A stretch of 64,000 bases of DNA from Shewanella sp. OMA3-2 (GCF_021513195.1 NZ_CP090974.1:1500001-1564000), one strand, 5' to 3'; shown: positions 1 through 10,370, counted from the first letter of the stretch. Translations and numbers: made by a program. Notes: a model not told the origin generated them from the letters alone.

Positions 1-74
1 CGATAGAATGTTGCGCTTCCTTTAGCTGAGTTAGTGATCGGCTAAAGATTATTTATTATATTTTGGAGATACAC

Positions 75-344
75 ATGTCACTAAGTGCTGAAACTAAAGC
101 AAAAATTCTAGCAGACTTCGGTCGTTGCGAAAACGATTCAGGTTCTACTGAAGTACAAGTTGCTTTATTAACTGCTCAAATTAACCACCTTCAAGGTCAC
201 TTTAAAACGCACATTCACGATCACCACTCACGTCGTGGTTTGTTACGTATGGTTAGCGCTCGTCGTAAGCTTTCTGCTTACTTAAAGCGTACTGACGTAG
301 CACGTTATACTGCTATGATCCAAAAGTTAGGTTTACGTCGTTAA
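75..344 (+). CDS. rpsO: 30S ribosomal protein S15
   Basis: Small-subunit protein S15 (89 aa), which binds 16S rRNA early in 30S assembly. The whole protein has the S15 pattern: an N-terminal [12 protein letters not shown], a central [17 protein letters not shown] and the rRNA-binding [15 protein letters not shown] segment, ending in IQKLGLRR. The frame opens upstream at a TTG (63), but the ATG at 75 is preceded by GGAG at 65-68 at normal spacing and matches the family N-terminus. In many gammaproteobacteria pnp follows directly; here a c-di-GMP gene on the opposite strand lies between. A strong terminator follows. Confidence 0.97.
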   Translation: MSLSAETKAKILADFGRCENDSGSTEVQVALLTAQINHLQGHFKTHIHDHHSRRGLLRMVSARRKLSAYLKRTDVARYTAMIQKLGLRR

Positions 345-377
345 TTCGACTTTAACTTGCTTCGGTAAGTTAAACGT

Positions 378-406
378 AAAAAAGGAGGCTTAGCCTCCTT
401 TTTTAT
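378..406. terminator. Rho-independent terminator after rpsO
   Basis: GGAGGC/GCCTCC hairpin with a two-base centre, A-run before and T-run after, so it could serve both rpsO (+) and the convergent GGDEF-EAL gene (-). Confidence 0.85.
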
Positions 407-427
407 TACCTAAAATCTGGCGATTGC

Positions 428-2464
428 TTAAAGTTGCAATATTTTAGCGCTTTCAGTGGCAATATATTTTTGTTCAAACTCTTCTAATGGTAGCGGCTTA
501 CTGAAGAAAAAACCTTGTCCAATAGGGCAATTGTTCTCTCTTAACCAGTCAAGTTGCTCTGCAGATTCAATACCTTCAGCAACAATTGATAAATTTAATT
601 GGCGACCTAACATCAAAATAGTTGATGCTATTGCGCTGTCCGCTGGAAGATCACTAACAAAAGCGCGATCTATTTTCATGGTTGTTATGGGTAAATGACG
701 TAAATAAGATAATGAAGAGTATCCAGTACCAAAATCATCAACCGCAATCCCAAAGCCTGCGGATTTGAGTTGCTCAAGTTTTGCTATTGCTTGCTCTATA
801 TCATTCATCAATGATGTTTCGGTTATTTCTAATTCAAGTAAGTCTGGACGGATTTGATAACGTAAAGCGAGTTGTTTAATATCAGGCACCAAACTTGAGT
901 CGGCAAATTGCTGTGAGGCAACGTTAACAGCAATAGGCACTGCGTAATTATACTTTTTTTGCCAGTCTCTCAGTATTTTACAGCTTTGTTCAATGACCCA
1001 TCGGCCTATAGGAATAATAATGCCTGTCTCTTCAGCGACAGGGATGAATGACATTGGGCTGATGAGGCGGCCATCTTTTTGCCAACGGATTAATGCTTCG
1101 CAACCAATAACCTTATTAGTATTAATATCAAATTTTGGCTGAAAATGAAGTAAGAACTCATTGTTTTTAAGTGCATCATGTAAAGACGCTTCAGTACGCA
1201 GCCTTACCGCTGCACGTTCAGTCATTTGTTCTTTAAAGAATGACCATTGATTCGACCCAGCAGCTTTAGCGCTGTACATGGCTATATCAGCATGGCGGAT
1301 AAGATCTTCAGCACTGTCACCATCATCAGGGTAAATGGAAATACCAATAGAAGCCGCGGGGTGAATCGTATGTTCATTTAACTGCAGAGGCGCATTGAGC
1401 TGTATTAGCAGTTTATCGACAAAGTCAGCGGCTTGATCAGGGCTTTGGATATCGTCAGCTAATACCACGAACTCATCACCACCTAAACGAGCCACGCTGC
1501 CCTTATCGCCAACAACGCGTTCTAGAATACGTGCGATTCGTGCTAAGAATTGATCACCTAAGGCATGGCCTAGCGAATCATTAACATTTTTAAAGCGGTC
1601 TAAATCGATAAACAGCAAAGCAAAGTTACGTTTGTGGACACGTGAGCGCTGAATAGTGACATTAAGAGTTTCCAATAATAAGGTTCGATTAGGTAATCCT
1701 GTGAGTGGATCTCGTGTAGCCATTTTTCGCAGTTTATTTTGAGTTTGGCTAAATTGCAGTAAAATTTGATTAAATTTACTGGCGACTAATCCTAGTTCAT
1801 CGTCTTTATGGGCTTGAGATATCGGTAATAGGTTTTCATCGGGTGAGTCAGGGTCTATCTTATCAATGGCCTCACTTATTCGTGCAATAGGCTGAGTTAA
1901 GAATCGATGGAAAACGGTACTAAGAACTAAAGTCAGTAATAATGCACGAGCTAATGTCGCAATAAAACTGAGCTGAAGTCGATTAAACAGGTTCGTAGTT
2001 AACTTTTGAGTATCATAAAAAATGGTTAAACTACCAATTAACTGTTGTTTTTTACTGCCTTCAAAATAGAAAGGGCGGTACAGAGGGCGTGATATTTCTT
2101 TTAAATCGCCAAATAAACGGTTGCTTAATAAGATGTAATTTTCTGAAAAGTCTTCGCCTTCATTCACCACACTGACAAATAATGAGCCATCATCAAGTTC
2201 AAGTACCGCAGAGCCGACGTTATCGACTTTAATAATGCCTTCTAGTGTTTGTTGAGCTAATTTATCATCTAATGCCCAAATAGCATTCGTTGTCGTTTGT
2301 TCAACAGAGTTAAGCAATTCTTGCTGTGAGCTAGACAACTGCTGCTTAGTCGTAACAACAACTAGGGCAATTTCAACCACAAAAATAGCTATTGCAAAAA
2401 ACAACGCCGTAAATACGACAAGATTAGTTTGTTTCCAAGTCAGTGATTTAAATCTTGGGGTCAT
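428..2464 (-). CDS. Membrane GGDEF-EAL c-di-GMP turnover protein
   Basis: 678-aa inner-membrane sensor protein. An N-terminal helix (about residues 14-38), a periplasmic sensor stretch (about 40-160), a second membrane helix (about 165-190) and a HAMP-like linker precede a GGDEF domain (about 250-410) and an EAL domain (about 430-670). The diguanylate cyclase signature GGDEF is intact, as are EALIRW and the DDFGTGYSSLSYL loop of the phosphodiesterase, so either or both activities are possible. The gene converges on rpsO and is divergent from pnp. The signal sensed is unknown; the periplasmic part is not a family I recognise. Confidence 0.9.
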   Translation of the reverse strand: MTPRFKSLTWKQTNLVVFTALFFAIAIFVVEIALVVVTTKQQLSSSQQELLNSVEQTTTNAIWALDDKLAQQTLEGIIKVDNVGSAVLELDDGSLFVSVVNEGEDFSENYILLSNRLFGDLKEISRPLYRPFYFEGSKKQQLIGSLTIFYDTQKLTTNLFNRLQLSFIATLARALLLTLVLSTVFHRFLTQPIARISEAIDKIDPDSPDENLLPISQAHKDDELGLVASKFNQILLQFSQTQNKLRKMATRDPLTGLPNRTLLLETLNVTIQRSRVHKRNFALLFIDLDRFKNVNDSLGHALGDQFLARIARILERVVGDKGSVARLGGDEFVVLADDIQSPDQAADFVDKLLIQLNAPLQLNEHTIHPAASIGISIYPDDGDSAEDLIRHADIAMYSAKAAGSNQWSFFKEQMTERAAVRLRTEASLHDALKNNEFLLHFQPKFDINTNKVIGCEALIRWQKDGRLISPMSFIPVAEETGIIIPIGRWVIEQSCKILRDWQKKYNYAVPIAVNVASQQFADSSLVPDIKQLALRYQIRPDLLELEITETSLMNDIEQAIAKLEQLKSAGFGIAVDDFGTGYSSLSYLRHLPITTMKIDRAFVSDLPADSAIASTILMLGRQLNLSIVAEGIESAEQLDWLRENNCPIGQGFFFSKPLPLEEFEQKYIATESAKILQL

Positions 2465-2876
2465 TATTAATTCCGTGTCTTGTAAGACCAGTATTGTTAT
2501 TCGTCTTTATTATGAGTTTTTGTCTTTTATTTTAAGATTTCTATGACAAAAAGTTCGTTTTATATGATTGGTAACAACTTGATTCATTAAATAGAATCTA
2601 TCCATTACGCTAAAAGTAACTGTAGTAAAATTAGGGCTTCTTGTCACTCATATTTATAAGATTAGCGTCTAACACAGATGATTAAGTTCCCCTAGGCAGA
2701 AATAATGAAATAATTGACCAATTTTAAAGTGCTTTATTTAACAATAAATAGCGAGGCTTTTTAGAATGAAGGTTAATTTTTTGCACCAAGATAACAAGTG
2801 TCTATTTAACTATTGAATCTATTTGAAGTATACTCGTACGCGTAATTTAAAGGTCATTAATTAAGGAATGGGTCAC
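2465..2876. promoter_or_regulatory. Divergent intergenic region and pnp leader
   Basis: About 410 AT-rich bases separate the GGDEF-EAL gene from pnp and must hold the promoters of both. In other gammaproteobacteria the pnp leader holds an RNase III hairpin used in autoregulation; I could not identify a convincing equivalent by eye. No ORF is supported. Confidence 0.4.
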
Positions 2877-4973
2877 GTGAATCCAATTGTAAAGAGTTTT
2901 GAGTATGGTCAACATACAGTCACCTTAGAAACGGGTGTTATTGCACGTCAAGCTGATGCTGCTGTTTTAGCAAGCATGGGCGATACCACAGTGTTAGTTA
3001 CAGTAGTCGGTAAAAAAGTAGCAGATTTAAGTCGCGATTTTTTCCCTCTTACGGTTAACTACCAAGAAAAAACCTATGCTGCGGGTAAAATCCCTGGTGG
3101 TTTCTTCAAGCGTGAAGGTCGTCCGTCAGAAGATGAAACTCTGATCGCCCGTCTTATCGACCGTCCAATTCGTCCTTTATTTCCTAACGGTTTTAAAAAC
3201 GAAGTTCAAGTCATCATTACTGTGGTTTCTGTTGACCCACAGATTGAGCCAGACATTGTATCAATGATTGGTACCTCTGCAGCATTAGCTATCTCTGGTA
3301 TTCCATTCAGTGGTCCTTTGGGTGCTGCTCGCGTTGGTTATATCGACGGCGAATATGTGCTTAACCCAAGTGTTGATCAACTTGCTATCAGCGACCTTAA
3401 TTTGGTTGTTGCCGGTACGCAAAGCGCTGTACTAATGGTTGAGTCAGAAGCGAAATCGCTTGCTGAAGAAATCATGTTAGGTGCTGTGACTTATGGTCAC
3501 GATCAACAACAAGTGGTTGTAAATGCGATTAGCGAATTTAAAGCTGAAGCAGGTAAGCCAACATGGGATTGGACTGCACCAGTTCAAGATCAAGATTTAG
3601 TTGCAAAAATCAAAGAGCTTGCAGAAGCAGGTTTGACAGAAGCTTATCAAATTGAAGTTAAGCAAGATCGTTATGCACAAGTTGGCGTTGTTAAATCAGC
3701 GGCTAAAGCTGCATTAACAGCACAAAATGGCGATGTTGATTTACGTGAAGTCGATAATTTGCTGGCTAGCCTTGAAAAGAAAGTCGTTCGCGGCCGTATT
3801 ATCAGTGGTAAGCCACGCATCGATGGTCGTGAACCTGACATGATCCGTGCATTAAGCGTACTGGCTGGTGTTCTTCCACGTACCCATGGTAGCTCACTGT
3901 TCACCCGTGGTGAAACTCAGGCATTAGTGACATGTACTTTAGGTACTGAACGTGATGCACAAAAAATTGATAGCATCATGGGCGAACGTACTAATCGCTT
4001 TATGCTGCATTACAACTTCCCTCCGTACTGTGTTGGTGAAACGGGTATGGTGGGTTCACCTAAGCGCCGCGAAATCGGTCATGGTAAATTAGCATGGCGC
4101 GGTATGAAGGCTGTTATGCCTTCTGCTGAAGAATTTCCGTACAGCATTCGTGTCGTATCTGAAATCACAGAGTCTAACGGTTCAAGCTCTATGGCTTCAG
4201 TATGTGGTACGTCATTAGCATTAATGGATGCTGGTGTACCAATTAAAGCATCTGTTGCTGGTATTGCTATGGGGCTAGTTAAAGAAGGCGACGATTTTGT
4301 TGTACTTTCTGACATTTTAGGTGATGAAGATCACTTAGGTGACATGGACTTTAAAGTCGCTGGTACTCGTGATGGTATTACTGCATTGCAGATGGATATC
4401 AAAATTGAAGGTATCACTAAAGAGATCATGGATATCGCTCTGCAACAAGCATATGGCGCCCGTGTTCATATTCTTAACGTAATGGATCAAGCAATTGGTT
4501 CTCATCGTGATGATATCTCTGATCATGCTCCACGTATCACCACTATCAAGATTAATCCTGAAAAGATCCGTGATGTGATTGGTAAAGGTGGTGCAACTAT
4601 TCGTGCACTTACCGAAGAAACCGGTACCACTATCGAGTTAGATGACAACGGTACAGTGAAGATTGCTTCTAATAATGGCGAGGCAACGAAAGAAGCCATT
4701 CGTCGTATTGAAGAGATTACAGCTGAAGTTGAAGTTGGCCGTATATATAGCGGTAAAGTTATCCGTATCGTTGATTTCGGTGCATTTGTTAACATTCTTC
4801 CTGGTAAAGATGGCTTAGTTCATATTTCACAAATCAGTGATGAGCGTGTAGCCAATGTATCTGACCACTTAGAAATGAACCAAGAAGTTGCTGTTAAAGT
4901 AATGGAAGTGGATCGTCAAGGTCGCGTACGTTTATCAATTAAAGAAGCACAAACTAAAGAAGCTGCTGAATAA
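2877..4973 (+). CDS. pnp: Polyribonucleotide nucleotidyltransferase (PNPase)
   Basis: Phosphorolytic 3'-5' exoribonuclease of RNA decay. Two RNase PH-like cores are visible ([12 protein letters not shown] in the first, the catalytic second core around [14 protein letters not shown]), then a KH domain ([18 protein letters not shown]) and an S1 domain ([33 protein letters not shown]). The frame is open from an ATG at 2868, but a TAAGGA at 2862-2867 is too close to that codon and ideally placed for the GTG at 2877, which gives the family N-terminus [11 protein letters not shown] (698 aa). A terminator follows. Confidence 0.96.
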   Translation: MNPIVKSFEYGQHTVTLETGVIARQADAAVLASMGDTTVLVTVVGKKVADLSRDFFPLTVNYQEKTYAAGKIPGGFFKREGRPSEDETLIARLIDRPIRPLFPNGFKNEVQVIITVVSVDPQIEPDIVSMIGTSAALAISGIPFSGPLGAARVGYIDGEYVLNPSVDQLAISDLNLVVAGTQSAVLMVESEAKSLAEEIMLGAVTYGHDQQQVVVNAISEFKAEAGKPTWDWTAPVQDQDLVAKIKELAEAGLTEAYQIEVKQDRYAQVGVVKSAAKAALTAQNGDVDLREVDNLLASLEKKVVRGRIISGKPRIDGREPDMIRALSVLAGVLPRTHGSSLFTRGETQALVTCTLGTERDAQKIDSIMGERTNRFMLHYNFPPYCVGETGMVGSPKRREIGHGKLAWRGMKAVMPSAEEFPYSIRVVSEITESNGSSSMASVCGTSLALMDAGVPIKASVAGIAMGLVKEGDDFVVLSDILGDEDHLGDMDFKVAGTRDGITALQMDIKIEGITKEIMDIALQQAYGARVHILNVMDQAIGSHRDDISDHAPRITTIKINPEKIRDVIGKGGATIRALTEETGTTIELDDNGTVKIASNNGEATKEAIRRIEEITAEVEVGRIYSGKVIRIVDFGAFVNILPGKDGLVHISQISDERVANVSDHLEMNQEVAVKVMEVDRQGRVRLSIKEAQTKEAAE

Positions 4974-5010
4974 GCGACTATTTTAGGCATTAAAATTGAG
5001 TGTTATATGA

Positions 5011-5038
5011 AGGAGACCAATTGGTCTCCTTTTTTTTA
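5011..5038 (+). terminator. Rho-independent terminator after pnp
   Basis: Perfect 20-bp palindrome AGGAGACCAATTGGTCTCCT followed by a run of eight T. Confidence 0.9.
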
Positions 5039-5133
5039 ATTTTTTTTACAATTAAATCAAATAGCAAATAGCACTAACCCTGCTAGGTTGCTATCATGCT
5101 GATTATTAATGAACCTGATTAAAGGTAAAGTGG

Positions 5134-6036
5134 ATGGAATTTAAATTACGCACCACGTTTGTTGCCATGGTGGCGGGTGTTAGCTTGTTGCTTACCGGTT
5201 GTGCCGCTACTTCGGGTTCAAATGGAGATGCTGCGGCAGGACAAATTATTGTCGCCCCAGTGATGCCAGATTATAAATTAGAAGTAACTCTGGCCAAGTT
5301 GAATGAAATTTTGGCTAGCATGGAACTGACCAACGATCAGCGTGCACGTTTTCATTATGATCGTGGAGTTATTTATGACAGTGTTGGATTGCGTTTACTT
5401 GGGCGAATAGATTTCCATCAAGCACTAAAACTGCAACCCAATTTGGCTGATGCTTATAACTTCTTAGGGATTTACTATACCCAAGAAGGTGAGTTTGAAA
5501 GTGCATATGAAGCTTTTGATGGCGTATTAGAACTTGCTCCTGATTACGATTATGCATTTCTCAATCGCGGTATTGCATTATTCTATGGTGAGCGCTACGA
5601 GCTTGCTGTGAAAGATATGCAAACTTTTTATCAGCGTGATCCCAATGACGGTTATCGCGCGTTGTGGTTATACCTTATGTCATCACAAATTGATGCCAAG
5701 GTAGCGTTAGTGACTTTAGGGACTCAACGTGCTCAGCTTGAAGATGGAACATGGTCAAGTGTATTAGTTGACTATTACTTAGGAAAATTAACTAAGAAAA
5801 AATTGTTTTCAGCCGCTAAAGTGGGTTTGAATCACCCTAAAGAATATGCAGAGCGTTTATGCGAAGCATACTTTTATTTAGGTAAACGAGCAGAAGAGTT
5901 AGGGTTATATCAAGAAGCGGCTAATTATTACCGGTTAACTCTAGCAACTAATATTTATGATTTTGTTGAACATAGATATGCGCGTATTGAGCTTGCCAAG
6001 ATAAAACACATCCTAGAACAAACTCCACAGTCCTAA
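5134..6036 (+). CDS. nlpI: Outer-membrane lipoprotein NlpI (TPR repeats)
   Basis: 300-aa lipoprotein. Residues 1-23 form a lipoprotein signal with the lipobox LTGC (lipidated Cys23). Tetratricopeptide repeats fill about residues 60-200 (for example ADAYNFLGIYYTQEGEFESAYEAF and YDYAFLNRGIALFYGERYELA). In E. coli NlpI binds peptidoglycan endopeptidases and the protease Prc, controlling cell-wall turnover, and also lies just after pnp, so synteny supports the call. A Shine-Dalgarno AAAGG sits at 5121-5125. Confidence 0.92.
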   Translation: MEFKLRTTFVAMVAGVSLLLTGCAATSGSNGDAAAGQIIVAPVMPDYKLEVTLAKLNEILASMELTNDQRARFHYDRGVIYDSVGLRLLGRIDFHQALKLQPNLADAYNFLGIYYTQEGEFESAYEAFDGVLELAPDYDYAFLNRGIALFYGERYELAVKDMQTFYQRDPNDGYRALWLYLMSSQIDAKVALVTLGTQRAQLEDGTWSSVLVDYYLGKLTKKKLFSAAKVGLNHPKEYAERLCEAYFYLGKRAEELGLYQEAANYYRLTLATNIYDFVEHRYARIELAKIKHILEQTPQS

Positions 6037-6067
6037 AAGGTGCTTTGCCTAGCCAAGCTTACAGATA

Positions 6068-6091
6068 GGCGCTATAATTTGCGCCTTTTTT
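6068..6091 (+). terminator. Probable terminator between nlpI and prfC
   Basis: GGCGC (6068-6072) pairs with GCGCC (6081-6085), followed by six T. The loop also contains TATAAT (6073-6078), which could be the -10 of a prfC promoter, though no good -35 lies at proper spacing. Confidence 0.6.
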
Positions 6092-6113
6092 AGTATCAAG
6101 TGCAAAGGTTACC

Positions 6114-7697
6114 ATGTCAGGCATAAATGTTGAGGTCGATAAACGTCGAACCTTCGCCATCATTTCCCACCTGGATGCGGGTAAGACAACAATTACTGAA
6201 AAAGTATTGTTATTCGGTCAAGCAATTCAAGTCGCTGGCACGGTGAAAGGCCGAGGCTCTAAGCAACATGCTAAATCGGACTGGATGGAGATGGAGCAAG
6301 ATCGTGGTATTTCGATTACTACCTCTGTAATGCAGTTCCCTTATAAAGAATGCCTAGTCAATTTACTTGATACTCCAGGTCATGAAGATTTCTCCGAAGA
6401 TACTTATCGTACCTTAACCGCGGTTGACTCTTGTCTTATGGTTATTGATGCGGCTAAAGGTGTGGAAGATCGTACACGTAAGTTAATGGAAGTGACCCGT
6501 TTGCGCGATACTCCCATTATTACTTTCATGAATAAATGCGACCGTGATATTCGCGATCCTATGGAAGTCATGGATGAAGTTGAACAAGAACTAAAAATTG
6601 CCTGCGCGCCTATTACCTGGCCAATTGGTTGTGGTAAATCATTTAAAGGTGTTTATCACATTCATCGTCAAGAGGCGATTTTATATAAATCAGGTCTTGG
6701 ACACATGATCCAAGAAGTGCGCATTGTAAAAGGGATTGATAACCCTGAGCTTGATACCGCTATTGGCAGTGAATTAGCAGCTCAATTACGTGATGAGCTT
6801 GAGTTAGTTGTTGGAGCATCACACGAGTTCGATTTAGACGCGTTTTTAAAGGGCAAGTTATCGCCTGTATACTTTGGTACCGCATTAGGTAACTTTGGCG
6901 TTGATCATATGCTTGATGGCTTGCTTGAGTGGGCGCCTAAGCCACAGCCGCGCAATACTGAAGTGCGTGAAGTGACTGCAAAAGATGAAAATTTCAGCGG
7001 TTTTATCTTTAAAATTCAGGCTAACATGGACCCAAAACACCGCGACCGAGTTGCTTTTATGCGTGTAGTGTCTGGTAAATATGAAAAGGGCATGAAAATG
7101 CACCATGTTCGTATTGGCAAAGATGTGCGTATTTCTGATGCGTTAACCTTTGTTGCTGGCGATCGCGAGCAAGTTGAAGAAGCCTATCCTGGTGATATTA
7201 TCGGCTTGCACAATCACGGCACTATTCAAATTGGTGATACCTTTACCCAAGGTGAAAAATTTAAATTTACCGGTATTCCAAACTTTGCACCGGAAATGTT
7301 CCGCCGTATTCGTTTACAAGATCCGTTAAAACAAAAGCAACTATTAAAAGGTTTAGTTCAGTTGGCTGAAGAAGGTGCAGTGCAAGTCTTTAGGCCAATA
7401 GATTCCAATGATTTAATTGTTGGCGCTGTTGGCGTACTGCAGTTTGAAGTGGTTGTAGGACGCTTAAAGAGTGAATATAACGTGGAAGCTATTTACGAAG
7501 GTATTAGTGTATCTACAGCGCGTTGGGTTTATTGTAAGGACGAGCGGAAACTGGAAGAGTTCCGACGCAAGTGTAGCCCAAATCTTGCATTAGATGGTGG
7601 CGATAACTTAACGTATATTGCGCCGACAAGGGTTAACCTTAATTTATCAATGGAGCGCTACCCTGAGGTAGAATTTGCTAAAACACGCGAAAACTAA
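6114..7697 (+). CDS. prfC: Peptide chain release factor 3 (RF3)
   Basis: 527-aa translational GTPase that recycles RF1/RF2 after termination. G-domain motifs: G1 [10 protein letters not shown]2 region [13 protein letters not shown]3 [17 protein letters not shown]4 NKCDRD. The G1 loop has Leu where the family almost always has Pro (SHPDAGKTT); the GTP-binding residues themselves are kept. The N-terminus is a few residues different from E. coli RF3 but the length matches. Downstream is a clear terminator. Confidence 0.96.
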   Translation: MSGINVEVDKRRTFAIISHLDAGKTTITEKVLLFGQAIQVAGTVKGRGSKQHAKSDWMEMEQDRGISITTSVMQFPYKECLVNLLDTPGHEDFSEDTYRTLTAVDSCLMVIDAAKGVEDRTRKLMEVTRLRDTPIITFMNKCDRDIRDPMEVMDEVEQELKIACAPITWPIGCGKSFKGVYHIHRQEAILYKSGLGHMIQEVRIVKGIDNPELDTAIGSELAAQLRDELELVVGASHEFDLDAFLKGKLSPVYFGTALGNFGVDHMLDGLLEWAPKPQPRNTEVREVTAKDENFSGFIFKIQANMDPKHRDRVAFMRVVSGKYEKGMKMHHVRIGKDVRISDALTFVAGDREQVEEAYPGDIIGLHNHGTIQIGDTFTQGEKFKFTGIPNFAPEMFRRIRLQDPLKQKQLLKGLVQLAEEGAVQVFRPIDSNDLIVGAVGVLQFEVVVGRLKSEYNVEAIYEGISVSTARWVYCKDERKLEEFRRKCSPNLALDGGDNLTYIAPTRVNLNLSMERYPEVEFAKTREN

Positions 7698-7728
7698 TCT
7701 TTTTTAAGCTAGGCTTAGTGATGTTAAG

Positions 7729-7753
7729 AAGGCAGTCATTACTGCCTTTTTTA
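7729..7753 (+). terminator. Rho-independent terminator after prfC
   Basis: AAGGCAGT (7729-7736) pairs with ACTGCCTT (7741-7748), followed by a T-run. It overlaps the upstream extension of the next reading frame, which argues that the next gene starts further on, at 7778. Confidence 0.85.
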
Positions 7754-7777
7754 TTGCTTGTTTTTAGAGTTGAGTTT

Positions 7778-8551
7778 ATGTCCATAAATCTGTTCGATAC
7801 CCATGCACACCTTGATTTTGACGAATTTGATCACGACCGTGATGAATTATTCAATGAAATGGAAGCCAAAAATATACGCCAAATACTCCTTCCTGGTGTA
7901 AGTCCTGATCTTTGGGGAAAACAATTGGCCATTGCTCAGCAATATCAATGTTACTTCGCATTAGGGATCCATCCTTGGTATCTTCCTATTGATATTGATG
8001 CCGCGCTTGTACAGCTAGAACAGCACATTATTACGAATCAAACTAATCCATTATTTGTCGCCATCGGCGAGTGCGGCTTAGATAAACTTCGTCCAGATTT
8101 TGAACGGCAACAAACCTTATTTGAACAACAGCTACATTTAGCAAAAAAGTATCAATTACCCGTGATACTGCATGCGGTTAAATGCCATGCTTTGTTAATT
8201 GAGTTGTTAACAAAAACTGCGCTGGTACAAGGCGGTGTCATTCACGGTTTTTATGGCAGTGTCGAAGTCGCAAAACAATATCAAAAATTAGGCTTTAAAT
8301 TAGGTATTGGTGGTTTGATATTAAACCCAGCGGCGCAAAAACTGCATAAAGTGGTAGCAGAATTACCATTAGAATTGTTTGTTGTTGAGACCGATTCACC
8401 GAGTATGACTCCCATAAATCAGCTTGAAAAACGCAATACACCACTCATTTTACCGCTGATTATTGAAAAAATAGCTTTTTTACGTGAAATTTCAACTGTT
8501 CCTATATTAGAACAGCTTAATAAAAATGCTTTGCAACTATTTGAGCTTTAG
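7778..8551 (+). CDS. yjjV: TatD-family metal-dependent hydrolase (YjjV-like)
   Basis: 257-aa TIM-barrel hydrolase of the TatD DNase family. Metal ligands are visible: DTHAHLD near the N-terminus, GECGLD (Glu), LHAVKCH (His), VIHGFYGS (His) and ETDSP (Asp). The ATG at 7778 gives the normal family N-terminus MSINLFDTHAHLD; the longer frame from 7718 would run through the prfC terminator. E. coli yjjV also lies close to the deo operon and is the same length, so YjjV is the likely ortholog. TatD-family members are metal-dependent nucleases; substrate here is not known. Confidence 0.88.
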   Translation: MSINLFDTHAHLDFDEFDHDRDELFNEMEAKNIRQILLPGVSPDLWGKQLAIAQQYQCYFALGIHPWYLPIDIDAALVQLEQHIITNQTNPLFVAIGECGLDKLRPDFERQQTLFEQQLHLAKKYQLPVILHAVKCHALLIELLTKTALVQGGVIHGFYGSVEVAKQYQKLGFKLGIGGLILNPAAQKLHKVVAELPLELFVVETDSPSMTPINQLEKRNTPLILPLIIEKIAFLREISTVPILEQLNKNALQLFEL

Positions 8552-8734
8552 TTATTTTTTTTAAAACGAAGGCTGTTTTATGCAATTGTCTAGCGTAAAT
8601 ATCTGAAACTAAACTTGAAAAGTTTGATCAAAACGACGCTTTTCCTCAGTTGCTCGGTTATAATCTGTCTTGGAAATAAGGTGAGTTAACAACATTAATA
8701 ATAAATGTTAACAATTAAAAAAGGGTGATGTTTA
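8552..8734 (+). promoter_or_regulatory. nupC promoter region with spaced direct repeat
   Basis: A good -10 TATAAT lies at 8659-8664 without a clear -35. Downstream the octamer GTTAACAA occurs at 8685-8692 and again at 8707-8714, exactly 22 bp apart (about two helical turns). This may be an operator for a nucleoside-responsive repressor; the regulator is not identified. Confidence 0.4.
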
Positions 8735-10009
8735 ATGGATATAGTTATGAGTTTAGTAGGGGTGGTCACCCTACTTGCGATAGGTTTTTTACTATCGACA
8801 AATAAAAAAGCTATTAACGTACGTACCGTAGGTGGCGCTTTATTAATTCAAGCGTTTTTTGCCGGTTTCGTATTATATGTGCCAATAGGTCAACAGGTAT
8901 TAGGTGGTGTTTCAATTGCCGTTGCTGATGTCATTGGTTATTCGCAGGCTGGTATCAACTTCCTATTTGGTGGCTTAGGTACTGACGCTATGTTTGGGAA
9001 TGGCGTAGGCTTCGTATTTGCCATTCGCGTATTACCCGTTATTATCTTTTTCTCTTCTTTAATCGCTGTTCTTTACTATCTAGGCATTATGCAGATGGTT
9101 ATTAAGCTCATCGGTGGTGGATTACAAAAAGCACTTGGTACAAGCCGCACAGAGTCTATGTCTGCTACAGCAAACATCTTCGTGGGTCAAACTGAAGCGC
9201 CTTTAGTTGTACGTCCTTTCATTCCAACAATGACTAACTCAGAGTTATTCGCAATCATGGTAGGTGGCTTAGCTTCTATCGCAGGTGCGGTACTTGCTGG
9301 TTATGCTGGTATGGGCGTTAAAATTGAGTACTTAGTTGCTGCATCATTTATGGCGGCTCCTGGTGGCTTAATGATGGCTAAACTAATGCACCCAGAAACG
9401 GAAGAAACCAATAATGACATGACAGACTTACCAGAAGATACTGATAAGCCTGCAAACGTTATTGATGCCGCTGCATCTGGTGCTGCTTCAGGTATGCATT
9501 TAGCACTTAACGTTGGTGCAATGCTATTAGCCTTTGTTGGTTTAATTGCAATGATTAACGGTATGCTTGGTGGTATCGGTGGCTGGTTCGGTTTTGAAGG
9601 TTTATCACTAGAACTTATTCTTGGTTACATCTTCATGCCTTTAGCATTCCTTATAGGTGTACCTTGGTCTGAGGCTATGGTAGCGGGTTCGTTCATTGGT
9701 CAAAAAATCGTGGTTAACGAGTTTGTGGCTTACTTGAACTTTGCCCCATACCTTAAAGATATTGCTGATGGTGGCATCTTGGTTGAAGCGACAGGTCAAG
9801 TAATGACAGACCGTACTAAAGCGATTATTTCTTTCGCATTGTGTGGTTTTGCTAACTTATCGTCAATTGCGATTCTGTTAGGCGGTTTAGGTGCTATGGC
9901 TCCTACTCGTCGTCATGACTTAGCTAAGTTAGGCGTGCGTGCGGTTATTGCTGCATCATTAGCTAACTTAATGAGTGCAACACTTGCTGGTTTATTCCTA
10001 GCACTTTAG
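8735..10009 (+). CDS. nupC: NupC-family concentrative nucleoside transporter
   Basis: 424-aa inner-membrane nucleoside symporter of the CNT family. Many hydrophobic helices, with the conserved motifs GQTEAPLVVRPF and the C-terminal GFANLSSIAILLGGLGAMAPTRR typical of NupC. It most likely imports nucleosides with H+ or Na+; the coupling ion cannot be told from sequence. It is followed by a porin gene and the deo cluster, so uptake through the outer membrane, inner membrane and catabolism are grouped together. An AAGGG precedes the ATG. Confidence 0.93.
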   Translation: MDIVMSLVGVVTLLAIGFLLSTNKKAINVRTVGGALLIQAFFAGFVLYVPIGQQVLGGVSIAVADVIGYSQAGINFLFGGLGTDAMFGNGVGFVFAIRVLPVIIFFSSLIAVLYYLGIMQMVIKLIGGGLQKALGTSRTESMSATANIFVGQTEAPLVVRPFIPTMTNSELFAIMVGGLASIAGAVLAGYAGMGVKIEYLVAASFMAAPGGLMMAKLMHPETEETNNDMTDLPEDTDKPANVIDAAASGAASGMHLALNVGAMLLAFVGLIAMINGMLGGIGGWFGFEGLSLELILGYIFMPLAFLIGVPWSEAMVAGSFIGQKIVVNEFVAYLNFAPYLKDIADGGILVEATGQVMTDRTKAIISFALCGFANLSSIAILLGGLGAMAPTRRHDLAKLGVRAVIAASLANLMSATLAGLFLAL

Positions 10010-10031
10010 TAAGGGGCTTGCCTTTTACTAG

Positions 10032-10070
10032 CAGGGCTTTACTTACGTTGGTGAGTAAAGCCCTGTATTT
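10032..10070 (+). terminator. Terminator-like hairpin after nupC
   Basis: A 12-bp perfect stem, CAGGGCTTTACT (10032-10043) with AGTAAAGCCCTG (10054-10065), followed by a weak TATTT tail. Confidence 0.65.
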
Positions 10071-10370
10071 AAGATTACGTAATCATAATGATTGGCGTTA
10101 ATCCACCGGTTTCCAGATAGCGAAGTGGTAGTGAGTGGTAGATAGGCCTAGTTTTATGATTAACAGAGCCAAATCATTCATTTTCGAATGCGACACAAAA
10201 GTAACTGTTAATGAAATGCTGCGAGTAAGTCGCGACATTGTTCACAAAAAAGAATTTAGTATTCGTTTTTATGCCGGTTTAATATTGTGATTTACAACAA
10301 TAGCGGTAGAATACGAAAGCTTAAAACAAAAGCTGTCCTCGAAGGCAGCAAATTATGGTAAATGGGGTTC
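10071..10370 (+). promoter_or_regulatory. Upstream region of the Tsx-like porin gene
   Basis: About 300 bases without an ORF. An ATTGT-N8-ACAAT inverted repeat with a TGTGA half-site lies near 10285-10302 and might be a weak CRP-type site; this is speculative. Nothing else was recognised. Confidence 0.25.

Noticed and set aside
2868..2876. ATG at 2868 as pnp start
   Set aside because: The Shine-Dalgarno directly abuts it; the GTG at 2877 has proper spacing and the family N-terminus.
10280..10305. Possible CRP site before the Tsx-like gene
   Set aside because: Only the TGTGA half matches; the second half of the palindrome does not, so it is mentioned only within the region note.
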